11,039 nucleotides of DNA from Pelotomaculum sp. UBA3103. GTDB taxonomy: Bacteria > Bacillota > Desulfotomaculia > Desulfotomaculales > Pelotomaculaceae. Shown piece by piece: positions 1 to 6,124 of the stretch (position 1 is its first letter; every line of letters begins with the position of its first letter). Position numbers and translations under genes: made by a program. A model generated the notes under the pieces. It saw nothing but the letters and a program-made list of their open reading frames with translations. It made no database searches and was not told the DNA's origin. Location of the stretch: the NCBI GenBank assembly GCA_002365855.1, contig DFAP01000069.1:1-11039 (forward strand), written 5' to 3'.

Positions 1-551
1 ACATCACGTATGGTATTGGGAAAAATGGAACTTCTGACACGGTTCAACACCACTGCTCCTACAGCAACCTTGCCAGTGTACGGCTCCGCGTCAGCTTCAG
101 CGGTGATCAGCCTGGCCAGAAGGTCGACTTCCGCAGGTGTCGCACGCGTAATAGTACCGCCTCTGCTTACCGGCGCAATAGACTGGGGTATGTAGAGTAC
201 CATGCCTGGGTAAATATTGCTGCTGCTGAGCTTGTTGGCCGACATAATCTCCTGGTAGCTGACCCCAAATTTCCGACCGATCAGGTAAAGGGTATCCCCC
301 TGGAGCACAGTGTAAGACGAACCCCTGGAACTCTCATTCGGCACATATATTTTTTGGCCGGGATAGATTGTGGAACCCTGAAATGCGTTGGCCTCCATTA
401 ATTTACTGAGTGGGATGCCATATTTAGTGCTTATAATATAGAGACTTTCCCCCGGAGATACGGTATGCACTGCGGCATGTGCTGCGACGGGCGATACGGA
501 AATGAACAAAAAAACAAAAAAACCCAACAGGAAGCGGGTAACCATAGACAT
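1..551 (-). CDS. Secreted cell-wall hydrolase, two LysM domains plus SleB/CwlJ-type hydrolase domain (3' end outside window)
   Basis: My translation from 551 down gives 183 codons with no stop, so the gene is cut by the window edge. Residues 1-27 are a signal peptide (hydrophobic stretch 7-20, ending PVAAHAA). Two LysM peptidoglycan-binding modules follow, about 28-71 (HTVSPGESLYIIS...IYPGQKIYVP) and 80-122 (YTVLQGDTLYLIG...IYPGMVLYIP). From about 142 comes LLARLITAEADAEPYTGKVA and then VGAVVLNRV, the characteristic start of the SleB/CwlJ hydrolase family, which cleaves spore-cortex or vegetative peptidoglycan. Glu152 matches the glutamate usually taken as catalytic. The ATG at 551 is chosen because AAGGAGG lies seven bases upstream; a second ATG two codons later has poorer spacing. 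It is preceded by a c-di-AMP riboswitch, a known partner of LysM hydrolases. Whether it is a true germination enzyme or a vegetative hydrolase cannot be told without the C-terminus. Confidence 0.93.
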   Translation of the reverse strand, partial: MSMVTRFLLGFFVFLFISVSPVAAHAAVHTVSPGESLYIISTKYGIPLSKLMEANAFQGSTIYPGQKIYVPNESSRGSSYTVLQGDTLYLIGRKFGVSYQEIMSANKLSSSNIYPGMVLYIPQSIAPVSRGGTITRATPAEVDLLARLITAEADAEPYTGKVAVGAVVLNRVRSSIFPNTIRD

Positions 552-566
552 AGATTCCCCTCCTTT

Positions 567-763
567 GGCCTTCGAGGTTTGCTGAAGGGTTCGGGTTGAG
601 GGTACCCTACCTGTTCAGTCGCCGGTCGTCAGACGTCAGAAGTCAGATCCAAGCATTTCTTTAGAGTTTATAAATGCCTTTACTGACGACCGACGGCTTA
701 CAACTCAAACGGGATTCACCCCAGAAATTTTTCCCCGTACCCCGGTTTTCCGGAGATTTGGCC
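567..763 (-). promoter_or_regulatory. c-di-AMP riboswitch (ydaO/yuaA class) leading the LysM hydrolase gene
   Basis: Read on the minus strand, the leader carries the ydaO aptamer signatures in order: CGGGGAAAAATTTCTGGGGTG then AATC (about 712-738), GGTAGGG (605-612), and CCGAACCC-like CCCGAACCC followed by CAGC and AACCTCGA (about 573-600). A short P1 of GGCC (760-763) with GGCC (567-570) closes it. Between the conserved blocks is an extended hairpin (about 616-700): ctgacgaccg at 683-692 pairs with cggtcgtcag at 623-632, and the tandem heptamer GTCAGAN runs three times at 628-648. The family binds cyclic di-AMP and normally turns genes off. Only 15 bases separate the P1 strand from the start codon, and the Shine-Dalgarno abuts it. 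There is no room for a terminator, so translational control is my inference. Confidence 0.88.
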
Positions 764-775
764 TATTTTTGTACA

Positions 776-804
776 ATTATACAAGCATACCTATTGCTTG
801 ACTA
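776..804 (-). promoter_or_regulatory. Promoter of the LysM hydrolase/riboswitch transcript, with an inverted repeat in its spacer
   Basis: On the minus strand a perfect -10 TATAAT (776-781) lies 17 bases from a fair -35 TAGTCA (799-804). Transcription would start near 769, just ahead of the aptamer. The spacer holds the inverted repeat CAAGCA-7-TGCTTG (782-787 and 795-800), which covers most of the -35/-10 spacer and may be an operator. Confidence 0.6.
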
Positions 805-847
805 GAACACAAAATTTAGCAATTAAGTTATGTTGTTAAATTATAGC

Positions 848-869
848 AAAAAAAAACCCCCGAAGGGGT
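848..869 (-). terminator. Intrinsic terminator after the zinc-ribbon gene
   Basis: On the minus strand ACCCC-TTCG-GGGGT, a GC-rich stem with a stable UUCG tetraloop, is followed directly by a run of eight to nine T. It starts three bases past the stop codon of the zinc-ribbon gene. Confidence 0.93.
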
Positions 870-871
870 GT

Positions 872-1261
872 CTACTCTGTTGGGTCTTGAGGAGCCAAAG
901 CTGACCCGCAATTATAGCAAAACTTTGCGTTTGAAGGCATTTCAACCTGACACGTGGGGCAAAAGGGTGGTCTCGGGTTGAGCTTTTGAATTAGGTCATT
1001 AAATTCGGCTATTTCTTCCTCCAGGCTCTTGGTGTTGTTGAGAAGCCTCTCTATCTCTTCCTCGTGTCCTTGTTCACCTTTATGCTGCAAAAAAACGAGG
1101 TTGCCCAGGGCGGAAATGTTGTTTTCCATCTCCTTTTCCAGCTTTGATATTTCAAACTTCAATCTAGCCGTTTCTACCATGTCGCTGGACCTTTTACCGA
1201 TAGTTTTTGCACCTTCGCCAATATTTTTTGCGCTTTCACTTACCTTTTTGAAAATTTCCAC
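872..1261 (-). CDS. Coiled-coil protein with C-terminal zinc ribbon
   Basis: A 129-residue soluble protein. Residues about 1-95 are highly charged, with heptad-like helical character (ISKLEKEMENNISALGNLVF, then HEEEIERLLNNTKSLEEEI) and no signal peptide or membrane segment. Residues 101-118 form a CPTC-x10-CYNC zinc ribbon (Cys101, 104, 115, 118). Small proteins of this plan are common in Firmicutes and mostly uncharacterised; a role as a protein-protein adaptor is only a guess. The start is GTG at 1259-1261, supported by AAGGAGGG seven bases upstream. It has its own terminator and an 85-base gap to the RNase H gene, so it may be monocistronic. A long plus-strand reading frame over the same bases is its antisense shadow. 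Confidence 0.85.
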   Translation of the reverse strand: MEIFKKVSESAKNIGEGAKTIGKRSSDMVETARLKFEISKLEKEMENNISALGNLVFLQHKGEQGHEEEIERLLNNTKSLEEEIAEFNDLIQKLNPRPPFCPTCQVEMPSNAKFCYNCGSALAPQDPTE

Positions 1262-1346
1262 GCTGTTCCCTCCTTGTACTCTATTTTCATATATTGTTCT
1301 ATAAAATAGCCTGAATTCCTCCGTTAAAAGTGTAGCAATATTTTAG

Positions 1347-1790
1347 TTACTTTGGCTTATTAAGCCAGTCCATGTAACTATCAAGCTCAATGTTCACGGC
1401 CGCGTCAGCCGCTTTGTTTTCCTCCCTGGGTACGTGCCTCAGTGTTATTTTCAGGTTGGGGGTGATTGCCAGGCTTTCCCATGTCCTTTCAGCGATCTCC
1501 CTCAGGCTGGGCTCTTTAATTTTGTATTCGCGGTTGAACTGGCGCACCACCAGTTCACTGTCTGCAAGCACCTCCGCCTCCAGGCCATCGTGCTCACCCG
1601 ACAGGTAAATCAGGGCCATGACCGCTCCTTCCAGGGCGCTCCACTCAGCGAAGTTGTTGGTCATCTTGGGACCCAGGAACTTGCTTTTTGTCGCCATCAC
1701 CTTTCCTTCCTCATCCGTAATGACCATGGCTGCAGCAGCAGGTCCGGGATTGCCACGACTGCCTCCGTCTATGTTCACAATTACTTTCAA
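1347..1790 (-). CDS. Ribonuclease HI-like protein
   Basis: A 147-residue retroviral-type RNase H fold, which hydrolyses the RNA strand of RNA-DNA hybrids in the cytoplasm (R-loops, replication primers). All four metal-binding carboxylates are visible in their usual motifs: Asp8 in NIDGGSRGNPGPAA, Glu49 in TNNFAEWSAL, Asp77 in VLADSELVVRQF, and Asp129 in ENKAADAAVN. The length is normal for the family, and there is no N-terminal hybrid-binding domain, so this is the short RnhA/YpdQ-like form. The start is TTG at 1788-1790 with GGGGTG seven bases upstream. An ATG a few bases earlier is in a different frame. Bacilli and clostridia often carry several RNase H genes, so which paralogue this is cannot be said. 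Confidence 0.9.
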   Translation of the reverse strand: MKVIVNIDGGSRGNPGPAAAAMVITDEEGKVMATKSKFLGPKMTNNFAEWSALEGAVMALIYLSGEHDGLEAEVLADSELVVRQFNREYKIKEPSLREIAERTWESLAITPNLKITLRHVPREENKAADAAVNIELDSYMDWLNKPK

Positions 1791-2022
1791 ACATGAACAC
1801 CCCGCTTTACAATAATTATGCTGTTACGAATAATTTTTTATTACTGCTATGGAGAGGCTCAGCAGCGGTGCTTCCCCCCTATTAAACAACTGGCCCGCCA
1901 TCACATCTATATTATCATAAAATGGAATTAATTAAAATAAAGGCAAAAAAACCGGGTCCTTTACATGTGGGGCAAAAATAAAATGGCTACCGTTAAGCCG
2001 GTAACCATAAGAAATCCATACG
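1791..2022. other. Intergenic stretch without a supported gene
   Basis: AT-rich and 232 bases long. Apart from the terminator at 1973-2006 I see no convincing gene or RNA. A 26-codon minus-strand frame starting GTG-ATG near 1903 lacks a ribosome binding site. The RNase H promoter must lie here but I cannot single it out. Confidence 0.5.
1973..2006 (-). terminator. Intrinsic terminator after the small unknown gene
   Basis: On the minus strand GGTTACCG-GCTTAA-CGGTAGCC forms an eight-pair stem (one G-U) followed by ATTTTATTTTTG. It lies 17 bases beyond the stop of the 100-residue unknown gene. Confidence 0.75.
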
Positions 2023-2325
2023 CTACGCTTCCTGGTCAGGCAGGAGAATGGAAGGCATATCCATACCTTCGCCAGCACTGCTTTCAGCCCCGGCGTCAGC
2101 CTGGGGCTCGGCCCAGGTGTCGCCTGCCTTACCCTGCTGCTCTCTTTCCTGTTTAATAGCCTGGCTGACCTGGACCATAGTGCTATGGAAATTATCCATT
2201 CCTTCTTTCATGCTCTTAATCGAACTGTGGGTCACCTGGGCTACCGTGTTAAACATCTGCAGGTGTTTTTCCGAATCAGGAACAATGGACATGATAAACA
2301 TCAAAGGATACAAAAGGCGCTTCAC
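2023..2325 (-). CDS. Small hypothetical protein, unrecognised
   Basis: I do not recognise this 100-residue protein. The first 16 residues are hydrophobic (LLYPLMFIMSIVP), too short and too poorly flanked for a sure signal peptide or anchor. Residues about 20-62 look like one long amphipathic helix (FNTVAQVTHSSIKSMKEGMD then a Gln/Glu-rich run). The tail from about 65 is Ala/Glu/Gly-rich and probably disordered. Support for reality: the start GTG (2323-2325) has AGGGTGA about eight bases upstream, and a good terminator lies 17 bases past the stop. Against: a plus-strand frame of the same length overlaps it, and there is no family match I can name. It lies in the same direction as the stalk-domain gene upstream, 118 bases away, with no terminator visible between them, so co-transcription is possible. 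Confidence 0.5.
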   Translation of the reverse strand: MKRLLYPLMFIMSIVPDSEKHLQMFNTVAQVTHSSIKSMKEGMDNFHSTMVQVSQAIKQEREQQGKAGDTWAEPQADAGAESSAGEGMDMPSILLPDQEA

Positions 2326-2443
2326 TGCTTTTCACCCTTTCCCATAACAATGCAAACTTACTATCTTAAATATTCTTATGCAGAAAGGGATCAAATGGTT
2401 ATGAAATAACAGGAAAAATATTCTTTAAGTTAATTTTAGTTTC

Positions 2444-3541
2444 TTACATTATTGGCACAGTAGTAGTAAATTCTTTCCCGATATCTGAAAATTCAATGTC
2501 GCCGGCAGCCTTTATTTTGGTCGTTGCTTGAAGCTCAGGAACCGCCGCGTTCATACTGAGTTCAATATGTTCCTTTACCAGCCGGCCCTGTTCGTCAAGA
2601 TAAAAAACTATATTATATTTAAGACCGGAAATGGCAGTTGAACTACCCAGAGAGTCGAACTGAACGCTCTGTGCAAAAAGCTTGTTGACAAATCCCGTCA
2701 ATTCCTCCCTGTCCGTTGATATGGTATACCTTATTGCTGCTTTCCCGCCTGTATCCACCCAAACCTCCTGTTTCAGGGGAATATTTTTGATGATCTTAAC
2801 AAACTCATCCTCCGGAATCAGGCCTTTATTGATATCGATCTGAGCGACCTGCCAGGGGTTATCTCCTATTTTACTGTATAATTCACCTTCTTTTAAGGTG
2901 ATTTCCATTGGTATGTAATCATTGAGTTCAGGGATGGAAACGCTGCCTTTCATTTGAACATCACCTTTATTGATTACACCGCTGCCAAGAAAATTCGCGC
3001 TGATCACTTTACCCGTCACGGTTAATTCTTCTTTCAGATTAAATGTAAACTTGGCCTGGTCAGAGCTGTTAACAGCCTGATATAGCTTGTGATAATCAAA
3101 AGGGTCAATGGCCGTGTCATCGATCAATACTGTCCTGCTCTGGGCATTCCAGTCAACTTTTGCCCCGATGCTTTCTGAAATAAACCTAACCGGGACCAGT
3201 GTCCTGCCGTCAACAATTTTGGCGGGCACATCCAGCACGACAGGTTTGCCGTTAACATCCGCGCCTGTGTTGTCTATTTGAAGCTTTATTTTGAGTTCGC
3301 CCCTGGTAGCGGCAACCGTCCTGGTTACTGCATCCCACTTCACTTCAGCGCCCATTCTCTCAAAGATGCCCCGCACCGGAACAAGAGTCCTGCCGCTGTC
3401 AATCACGGGGTTGACATCAAAAAGCATTAACTGGCCGTTAACTTTAACTTGTACAGCATCCTGTCCTGACGCCTCTGCGCCAGGTGAAAAAATGATGAGC
3501 GCAAGCAGCAAAAAAATTATCAAGATCATTTTCTTTTTCAT
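2444..3541 (-). CDS. Secreted protein with two copper-amine-oxidase-N-like stalk domains
   Basis: 365 residues. A signal peptide occupies 1-24 (MKKK, then a long hydrophobic core, ending GAEAS). Two tandem copies of the 'copper amine oxidase N-terminal-like' stalk domain (PF07833 type) follow at about 30-90 and 92-142, each with the hallmark GRTLVPVR (50-57, 112-119) and a following W(D/N)A...RTV. This module is common on exported proteins of clostridia and does not imply oxidase activity or copper. Residues about 150-365 are a beta-rich domain resembling the DUF6612/LppX-like lipid-binding lipoprotein fold (pattern ...MKGSVSI...YSKIGDNPWQV...), but I hold this assignment weakly; there is no lipobox cysteine. 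ATG is placed by GGAGGTG seven bases upstream. It is divergent from the SDR gene, sharing a 140-base promoter region. Confidence 0.85.
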   Translation of the reverse strand: MKKKMILIIFLLLALIIFSPGAEASGQDAVQVKVNGQLMLFDVNPVIDSGRTLVPVRGIFERMGAEVKWDAVTRTVAATRGELKIKLQIDNTGADVNGKPVVLDVPAKIVDGRTLVPVRFISESIGAKVDWNAQSRTVLIDDTAIDPFDYHKLYQAVNSSDQAKFTFNLKEELTVTGKVISANFLGSGVINKGDVQMKGSVSIPELNDYIPMEITLKEGELYSKIGDNPWQVAQIDINKGLIPEDEFVKIIKNIPLKQEVWVDTGGKAAIRYTISTDREELTGFVNKLFAQSVQFDSLGSSTAISGLKYNIVFYLDEQGRLVKEHIELSMNAAVPELQATTKIKAAGDIEFSDIGKEFTTTVPIM

Positions 3542-3681
3542 TAATAAACACCTCCGAAAGTTCCCACAATATGGATGTTCTCCCCGAAGAATTAAAAATC
3601 CTTCTGTTAAATTCCAAAAAATAAAATCAAATGCGTTTTCAAGATAGACCTGCTAAGATAATAGTATGGGTGAAAAATATT

Positions 3682-5118
3682 ATGAACGAAAATCATGTGG
3701 ACAAGGCAGATAGTAAACCTGTTGTAGTAGTGGCAGGCGCTACCGGATTTGTAGGACAGGCTTTAATTAGGAAGTTAAGGCACTCATGCCGGGTGATAGG
3801 AATTACCCGGCAGCCGATTGCTGAGCAGGACAATACTTCAGAGCAGGATGTGGCCTGGCGGCAGTGCGACTTCTTTTCGCTGCTGGACGCTGAAAGGGCC
3901 CTTGAGGGCGCTGATTATGCCTTTTACCTGGTTCATTCGATGATGCCTTCCGCCCGTTTAACGCAGGCCAGCTTTCAGGATATGGACCTGATCCTAGCTG
4001 ATAACTTCGCAAGAGCAGCGGCCAAAGCGGGCGTTAAGCAGATCATTTATTTAGGTGGAATTGTACCCGATACCAAGGACCTGTCGATGCACCTGCGCAG
4101 CCGTCTGGAAGTGGAAGAAACCCTCGGCGCTCACGGAGTTCCGGTTACCGCCCTGCGTGCCGGGCTGGTGGTTGGTCCCCGGGGTTCAACCTTCCGCATC
4201 CTGATGCGGCTGGTGGAGAGGTTTTCCATTATTGTTTTTTCCAGGTGGCTCCATACGCAAACTCACCCGATAGCATTGTCGGATTTGATCAAGATCCTGG
4301 AATACTGTCTGGGAAACCCTCACACATACACGACTTTTGACGTTGGCGGGCCGGATGTAATGAGCTACGGGGAAATGATCCTGCGCACGGCAGATGTGAT
4401 GGGGCTGAAGCGGCGAATATTTATTGTCCCATTCTTTTTCAACAAGCTATCCAGTTTGCTCTTAAGCATTTTTACCAGCTCGCCTATGGCTCTGGTAACA
4501 CCCCTCATGGAAAGTCTCAAACATCCCATGGTTGCGGGAAACCTGCGGCTGCAGGAACGTATGAACCTGCCCGGGCTGCCGTTTGACGAAGCGGTCAGAT
4601 TAGCCCTGTCTGATGAGGAAGGTGGGCGGGTATCCATAAAACCGCCACTGGCGCGGGGGAAAATAAAAAAAGCGCTTGATGTCCGTTCAGTGCAGAGGCT
4701 GCCTCTGCCCAAAGGTAAAAGCGCGGCCTGGGTAGCCCGGCATTATTCAGAATGGCTGCCCCGGTTCTTTAATAATATCGTTAAGGTTAAGGTCGACGAG
4801 CATGGAAACTGCAACTTTTATTTCAGTTTCTTAAAAAAATCCCTGTTGGAGATCACTTACTCCGAAAGCCGCAGCTTTGAAAACCGCCCTCTTTATTACA
4901 TTACCGGAGGTTTGATGGCCCGCCTGGATTACCACAGAACCGGCCGGCTGGAATTCCGGGAGGTCTTGCATGGTAAATACGTGTTGGTGGGTATCCACGA
5001 TTATGTTCCCACACTGCCGTGGCTGGTTTATGACCTGACCCAGGCCATGCTTCACATATGGACTATGCGCAGCTACCGGAGACACCTGCTGTCGCTGGAT
5101 GAGCAAGACAGCCTTTAA
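3682..5118 (+). CDS. NAD(P)-binding SDR/NmrA-type protein fused to a DUF2867-like C-terminal domain
   Basis: 478 residues from the preferred start. The N-terminal half is an atypical short-chain dehydrogenase with a Rossmann fold: VVVVAGATGFVGQALI gives the nucleotide-binding GxxGxxG at 19-25, followed by a segment like those of UDP-sugar epimerases and complex I NDUFA9-type proteins (YLGGIVPD, TALRAGLVVGPRGSTF, TTFDVGGPDVMSYGEM). The C-terminal 130-odd residues (PLYYITGGLMARLDYHRTGR, LEFREVLHGKYV, PTLPWLVYDLTQAMLHIWTM) look like the DUF2867 domain, found in the same fusion elsewhere (YbjT-like proteins). The substrate is unknown. The frame is open back to an ATG at 3631, but that lacks a ribosome binding site; ATG at 3682 has GGGTGA eight bases upstream and starts close to the Rossmann motif. 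Neighbours give no clue to its pathway. Confidence 0.85.
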   Translation: MNENHVDKADSKPVVVVAGATGFVGQALIRKLRHSCRVIGITRQPIAEQDNTSEQDVAWRQCDFFSLLDAERALEGADYAFYLVHSMMPSARLTQASFQDMDLILADNFARAAAKAGVKQIIYLGGIVPDTKDLSMHLRSRLEVEETLGAHGVPVTALRAGLVVGPRGSTFRILMRLVERFSIIVFSRWLHTQTHPIALSDLIKILEYCLGNPHTYTTFDVGGPDVMSYGEMILRTADVMGLKRRIFIVPFFFNKLSSLLLSIFTSSPMALVTPLMESLKHPMVAGNLRLQERMNLPGLPFDEAVRLALSDEEGGRVSIKPPLARGKIKKALDVRSVQRLPLPKGKSAAWVARHYSEWLPRFFNNIVKVKVDEHGNCNFYFSFLKKSLLEITYSESRSFENRPLYYITGGLMARLDYHRTGRLEFREVLHGKYVLVGIHDYVPTLPWLVYDLTQAMLHIWTMRSYRRHLLSLDEQDSL

Positions 5119-5163
5119 AGGGTTAGTTTAACACCCACAGGAAGCAGTTCAGCGCGTACTAAC

Positions 5164-5361
5164 TTATATAAATCCCTTTTCTTTAGCCAGCATGGCGCCT
5201 TTAAATATGGCATCATGCTTGTTTTTTGCTTCAAATTGAATTGTTTCAGCCGTGCCGGCCTTGCCGGCAGCGAAAAATAAAGCATACAAATTGTCACTCG
5301 CCGTAAATTTGACGACGCTTAAATATTCAGTTATAGCAGCTACTTCAGTAAACTCCTGCAC
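5164..5361 (-). CDS. Small hypothetical protein with its own promoter
   Basis: 65 residues, unrecognised (MQEFTEVAAITEYLSVVKFT then a Phe/Ala/Gly-rich middle, ending in the charged AKNKHDAIFKGAMLAKEKGF). There is no signal peptide or membrane helix. The start is chosen as GTG 5359-5361 because AAAGGA lies nine bases upstream and a good promoter (5399-5427) would begin the transcript near 5392. An in-frame ATG at 5377-5379 would leave only a 12-base leader and no ribosome binding site. The frame stays open upstream to 5484, but that part runs through the tRNA terminator and the promoter, so it is not coding. Codon use looks like a real gene. It converges on the SDR gene, 45 bases from its stop. 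Confidence 0.5.
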   Translation of the reverse strand: MQEFTEVAAITEYLSVVKFTASDNLYALFFAAGKAGTAETIQFEAKNKHDAIFKGAMLAKEKGFI

Positions 5362-5381
5362 ACGACCAGTTCCTTTCATGG

Positions 5382-5427
5382 TAGTGTTTATATTAGACAC
5401 TATAATATCAACACCTTCTTCTGACAA
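5382..5427 (-). promoter_or_regulatory. Promoter of the 65-residue gene with inverted repeat over the -10
   Basis: On the minus strand TTGTCA (5422-5427) and TATAGT (5399-5404) are 17 bases apart. The perfect inverted repeat TAGTGT-9-ACACTA (5397-5402 and 5382-5387) overlaps the -10 and start point, as an operator would. Confidence 0.55.
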
Positions 5428-5448
5428 CCACAAAAAGCTAAAACAATA

Positions 5449-5485
5449 AATGGCAAGGGCCCCCAACCCTGGGAGCCTTGCCATT
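5449..5485 (-). terminator. Intrinsic terminator downstream of tRNA-Thr
   Basis: On the minus strand AATGGCAAGG pairs with CCTTGCCATT, and the stem continues with one mismatch through CTCCC/GGGG(G). It is followed by TATTGTTTTAGCTTTTTG. It starts 11 bases past the tRNA CCA end. Confidence 0.9.
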
Positions 5486-5496
5486 CCTCATTATTC

Positions 5497-5571
5497 TGGA
5501 GCCGATGGTCGGATTCGAACCGACGACCTGCTCATTACGAGTGAGCTGCTCTACCCCTGAGCCACATCGGC
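5497..5571 (-). tRNA. tRNA-Thr, anticodon CGU, CCA encoded
   Basis: On the minus strand the cloverleaf is complete: acceptor GCCGATG/CATCGGC, D arm GCTC-AGGGGTA-GAGC, anticodon stem GCTCA/TGAGC with loop CTCGTAA, a five-base variable loop AGGTC, T arm GTCGG-TTCGAAT-CCGAC, discriminator T and an encoded CCA. Anticodon CGT reads ACG (threonine). It has its own promoter and terminator, so it is probably transcribed alone, though the ectoine operon lies upstream in the same direction with no strong terminator between. Confidence 0.97.
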
Positions 5572-5603
5572 AATCTATCACCTTTTACCTCAAAGCAGGA
5601 TAT

Positions 5604-5632
5604 ATTCTATATCACACCGGTTAAAAAGTCAA
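5604..5632 (-). promoter_or_regulatory. Promoter of tRNA-Thr
   Basis: On the minus strand TTGACT (5627-5632), a 17-base spacer and TAGAAT (5604-5609) form a near-consensus sigma-A promoter. The start point would be about 25 bases ahead of the mature tRNA. The nine-base GGTTGACTT containing the -35 is repeated exactly 19 bases upstream (5645-5653), where no matching -10 exists. Confidence 0.75.
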
Positions 5633-5680
5633 CCAGAGCCAAAGAAGTCAACCGTATTGCATAGAGACATGCTCCGCCCG

Positions 5681-5700
5681 ATTAAACTTAAATGTTTAAT
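5681..5700. repeat. AT-rich perfect inverted repeat at the ectC stop codon
   Basis: ATTAAAC-TTAAAT-GTTTAAT, seven-base arms with a six-base loop that includes the ectC stop. It lacks GC pairs and a T run, so I do not call it a terminator; it might protect the mRNA end. Confidence 0.5.
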
Positions 5701-6100
5701 CTGTTTTCGCTTCATCCTCTATAAGAGCGTATGAACCGTCCTGATCATGCGTCTCTCTGCCTGTTACCGGTGGGTTAAAAACACATACCATGCGCATGTC
5801 TTTTTTGCCGCCGCGCAAATAATGCTTATCATTTTTATCCAGGGCATAGAGCGTCCCCGCTTCAATGGGATAGATTGTTCCGGTCCCGGCTATCTCTATT
5901 TCTCCATCACCCTCTATACAGTATACTGCTTCAAGGTGATTTTTGTACCAAATCGTGGTTTCCGTTCCTGCTTTTATTATCGTATCGTGAACTGAAAAGC
6001 CCATACCATCTTCCTTCAGCAGGAGACGGCGGCTCCTCCAATTGTTATTGTCGACATCACAATCTGTATTGATTATATCCCTTAATCTTCTGACAATCAT
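5696..6100 (-). CDS. ectC: L-ectoine synthase
   Basis: 134 residues, the normal family length. EctC is a cytoplasmic iron-dependent cupin that closes the ring of N-gamma-acetyl-L-2,4-diaminobutyrate to ectoine, the last step of the pathway. Diagnostic blocks are clear: [57 protein letters not shown] and [20 protein letters not shown]. The iron ligands known from the Paenibacillus lautus enzyme (Glu57, Tyr85, His93) and the substrate-side Tyr52 fall at exactly the same numbers here, so it should be active. ATG is set by GGGGGGTGA six bases upstream. It follows ectB by 24 bases, so the two are co-transcribed. No ectoine hydroxylase (ectD) follows. Confidence 0.97.
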   Translation of the reverse strand: MIVRRLRDIINTDCDVDNNNWRSRRLLLKEDGMGFSVHDTIIKAGTETTIWYKNHLEAVYCIEGDGEIEIAGTGTIYPIEAGTLYALDKNDKHYLRGGKKDMRMVCVFNPPVTGRETHDQDGSYALIEDEAKTD

Positions 6101-6124
6101 ATGCTTTCACCCCCCGAGGACTAA

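Noticed and set aside
10..195. Plus-strand open frame of 61 codons at the window start
   Set aside because: It is antisense to the clearly coding LysM hydrolase.
1281..1309. Inverted repeat CTATTTT/AAAATAG upstream of the zinc-ribbon gene
   Set aside because: AT-only, seven-base arms with a 15-base gap in AT-rich DNA; likely chance.
2365..2395. Promoter TTGATC-16-TATTTA before the small unknown gene
   Set aside because: The -10 is weak and the region is AT-rich, so I could not separate it from background.
3631..3681. Earlier ATG for the SDR protein
   Set aside because: No ribosome binding site, and the extra 17 residues resemble nothing in the family; ATG 3682 has GGGTGA at good spacing.
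5119..5135. GGGT/ACCC hairpin after the SDR gene as a terminator
   Set aside because: Only four pairs and no T run follow.
5362..5484. N-terminal extension of the small unknown gene up to an ATG at 5484
   Set aside because: The extension passes through the tRNA terminator stem and the gene's own -35/-10, so it is not part of the protein.
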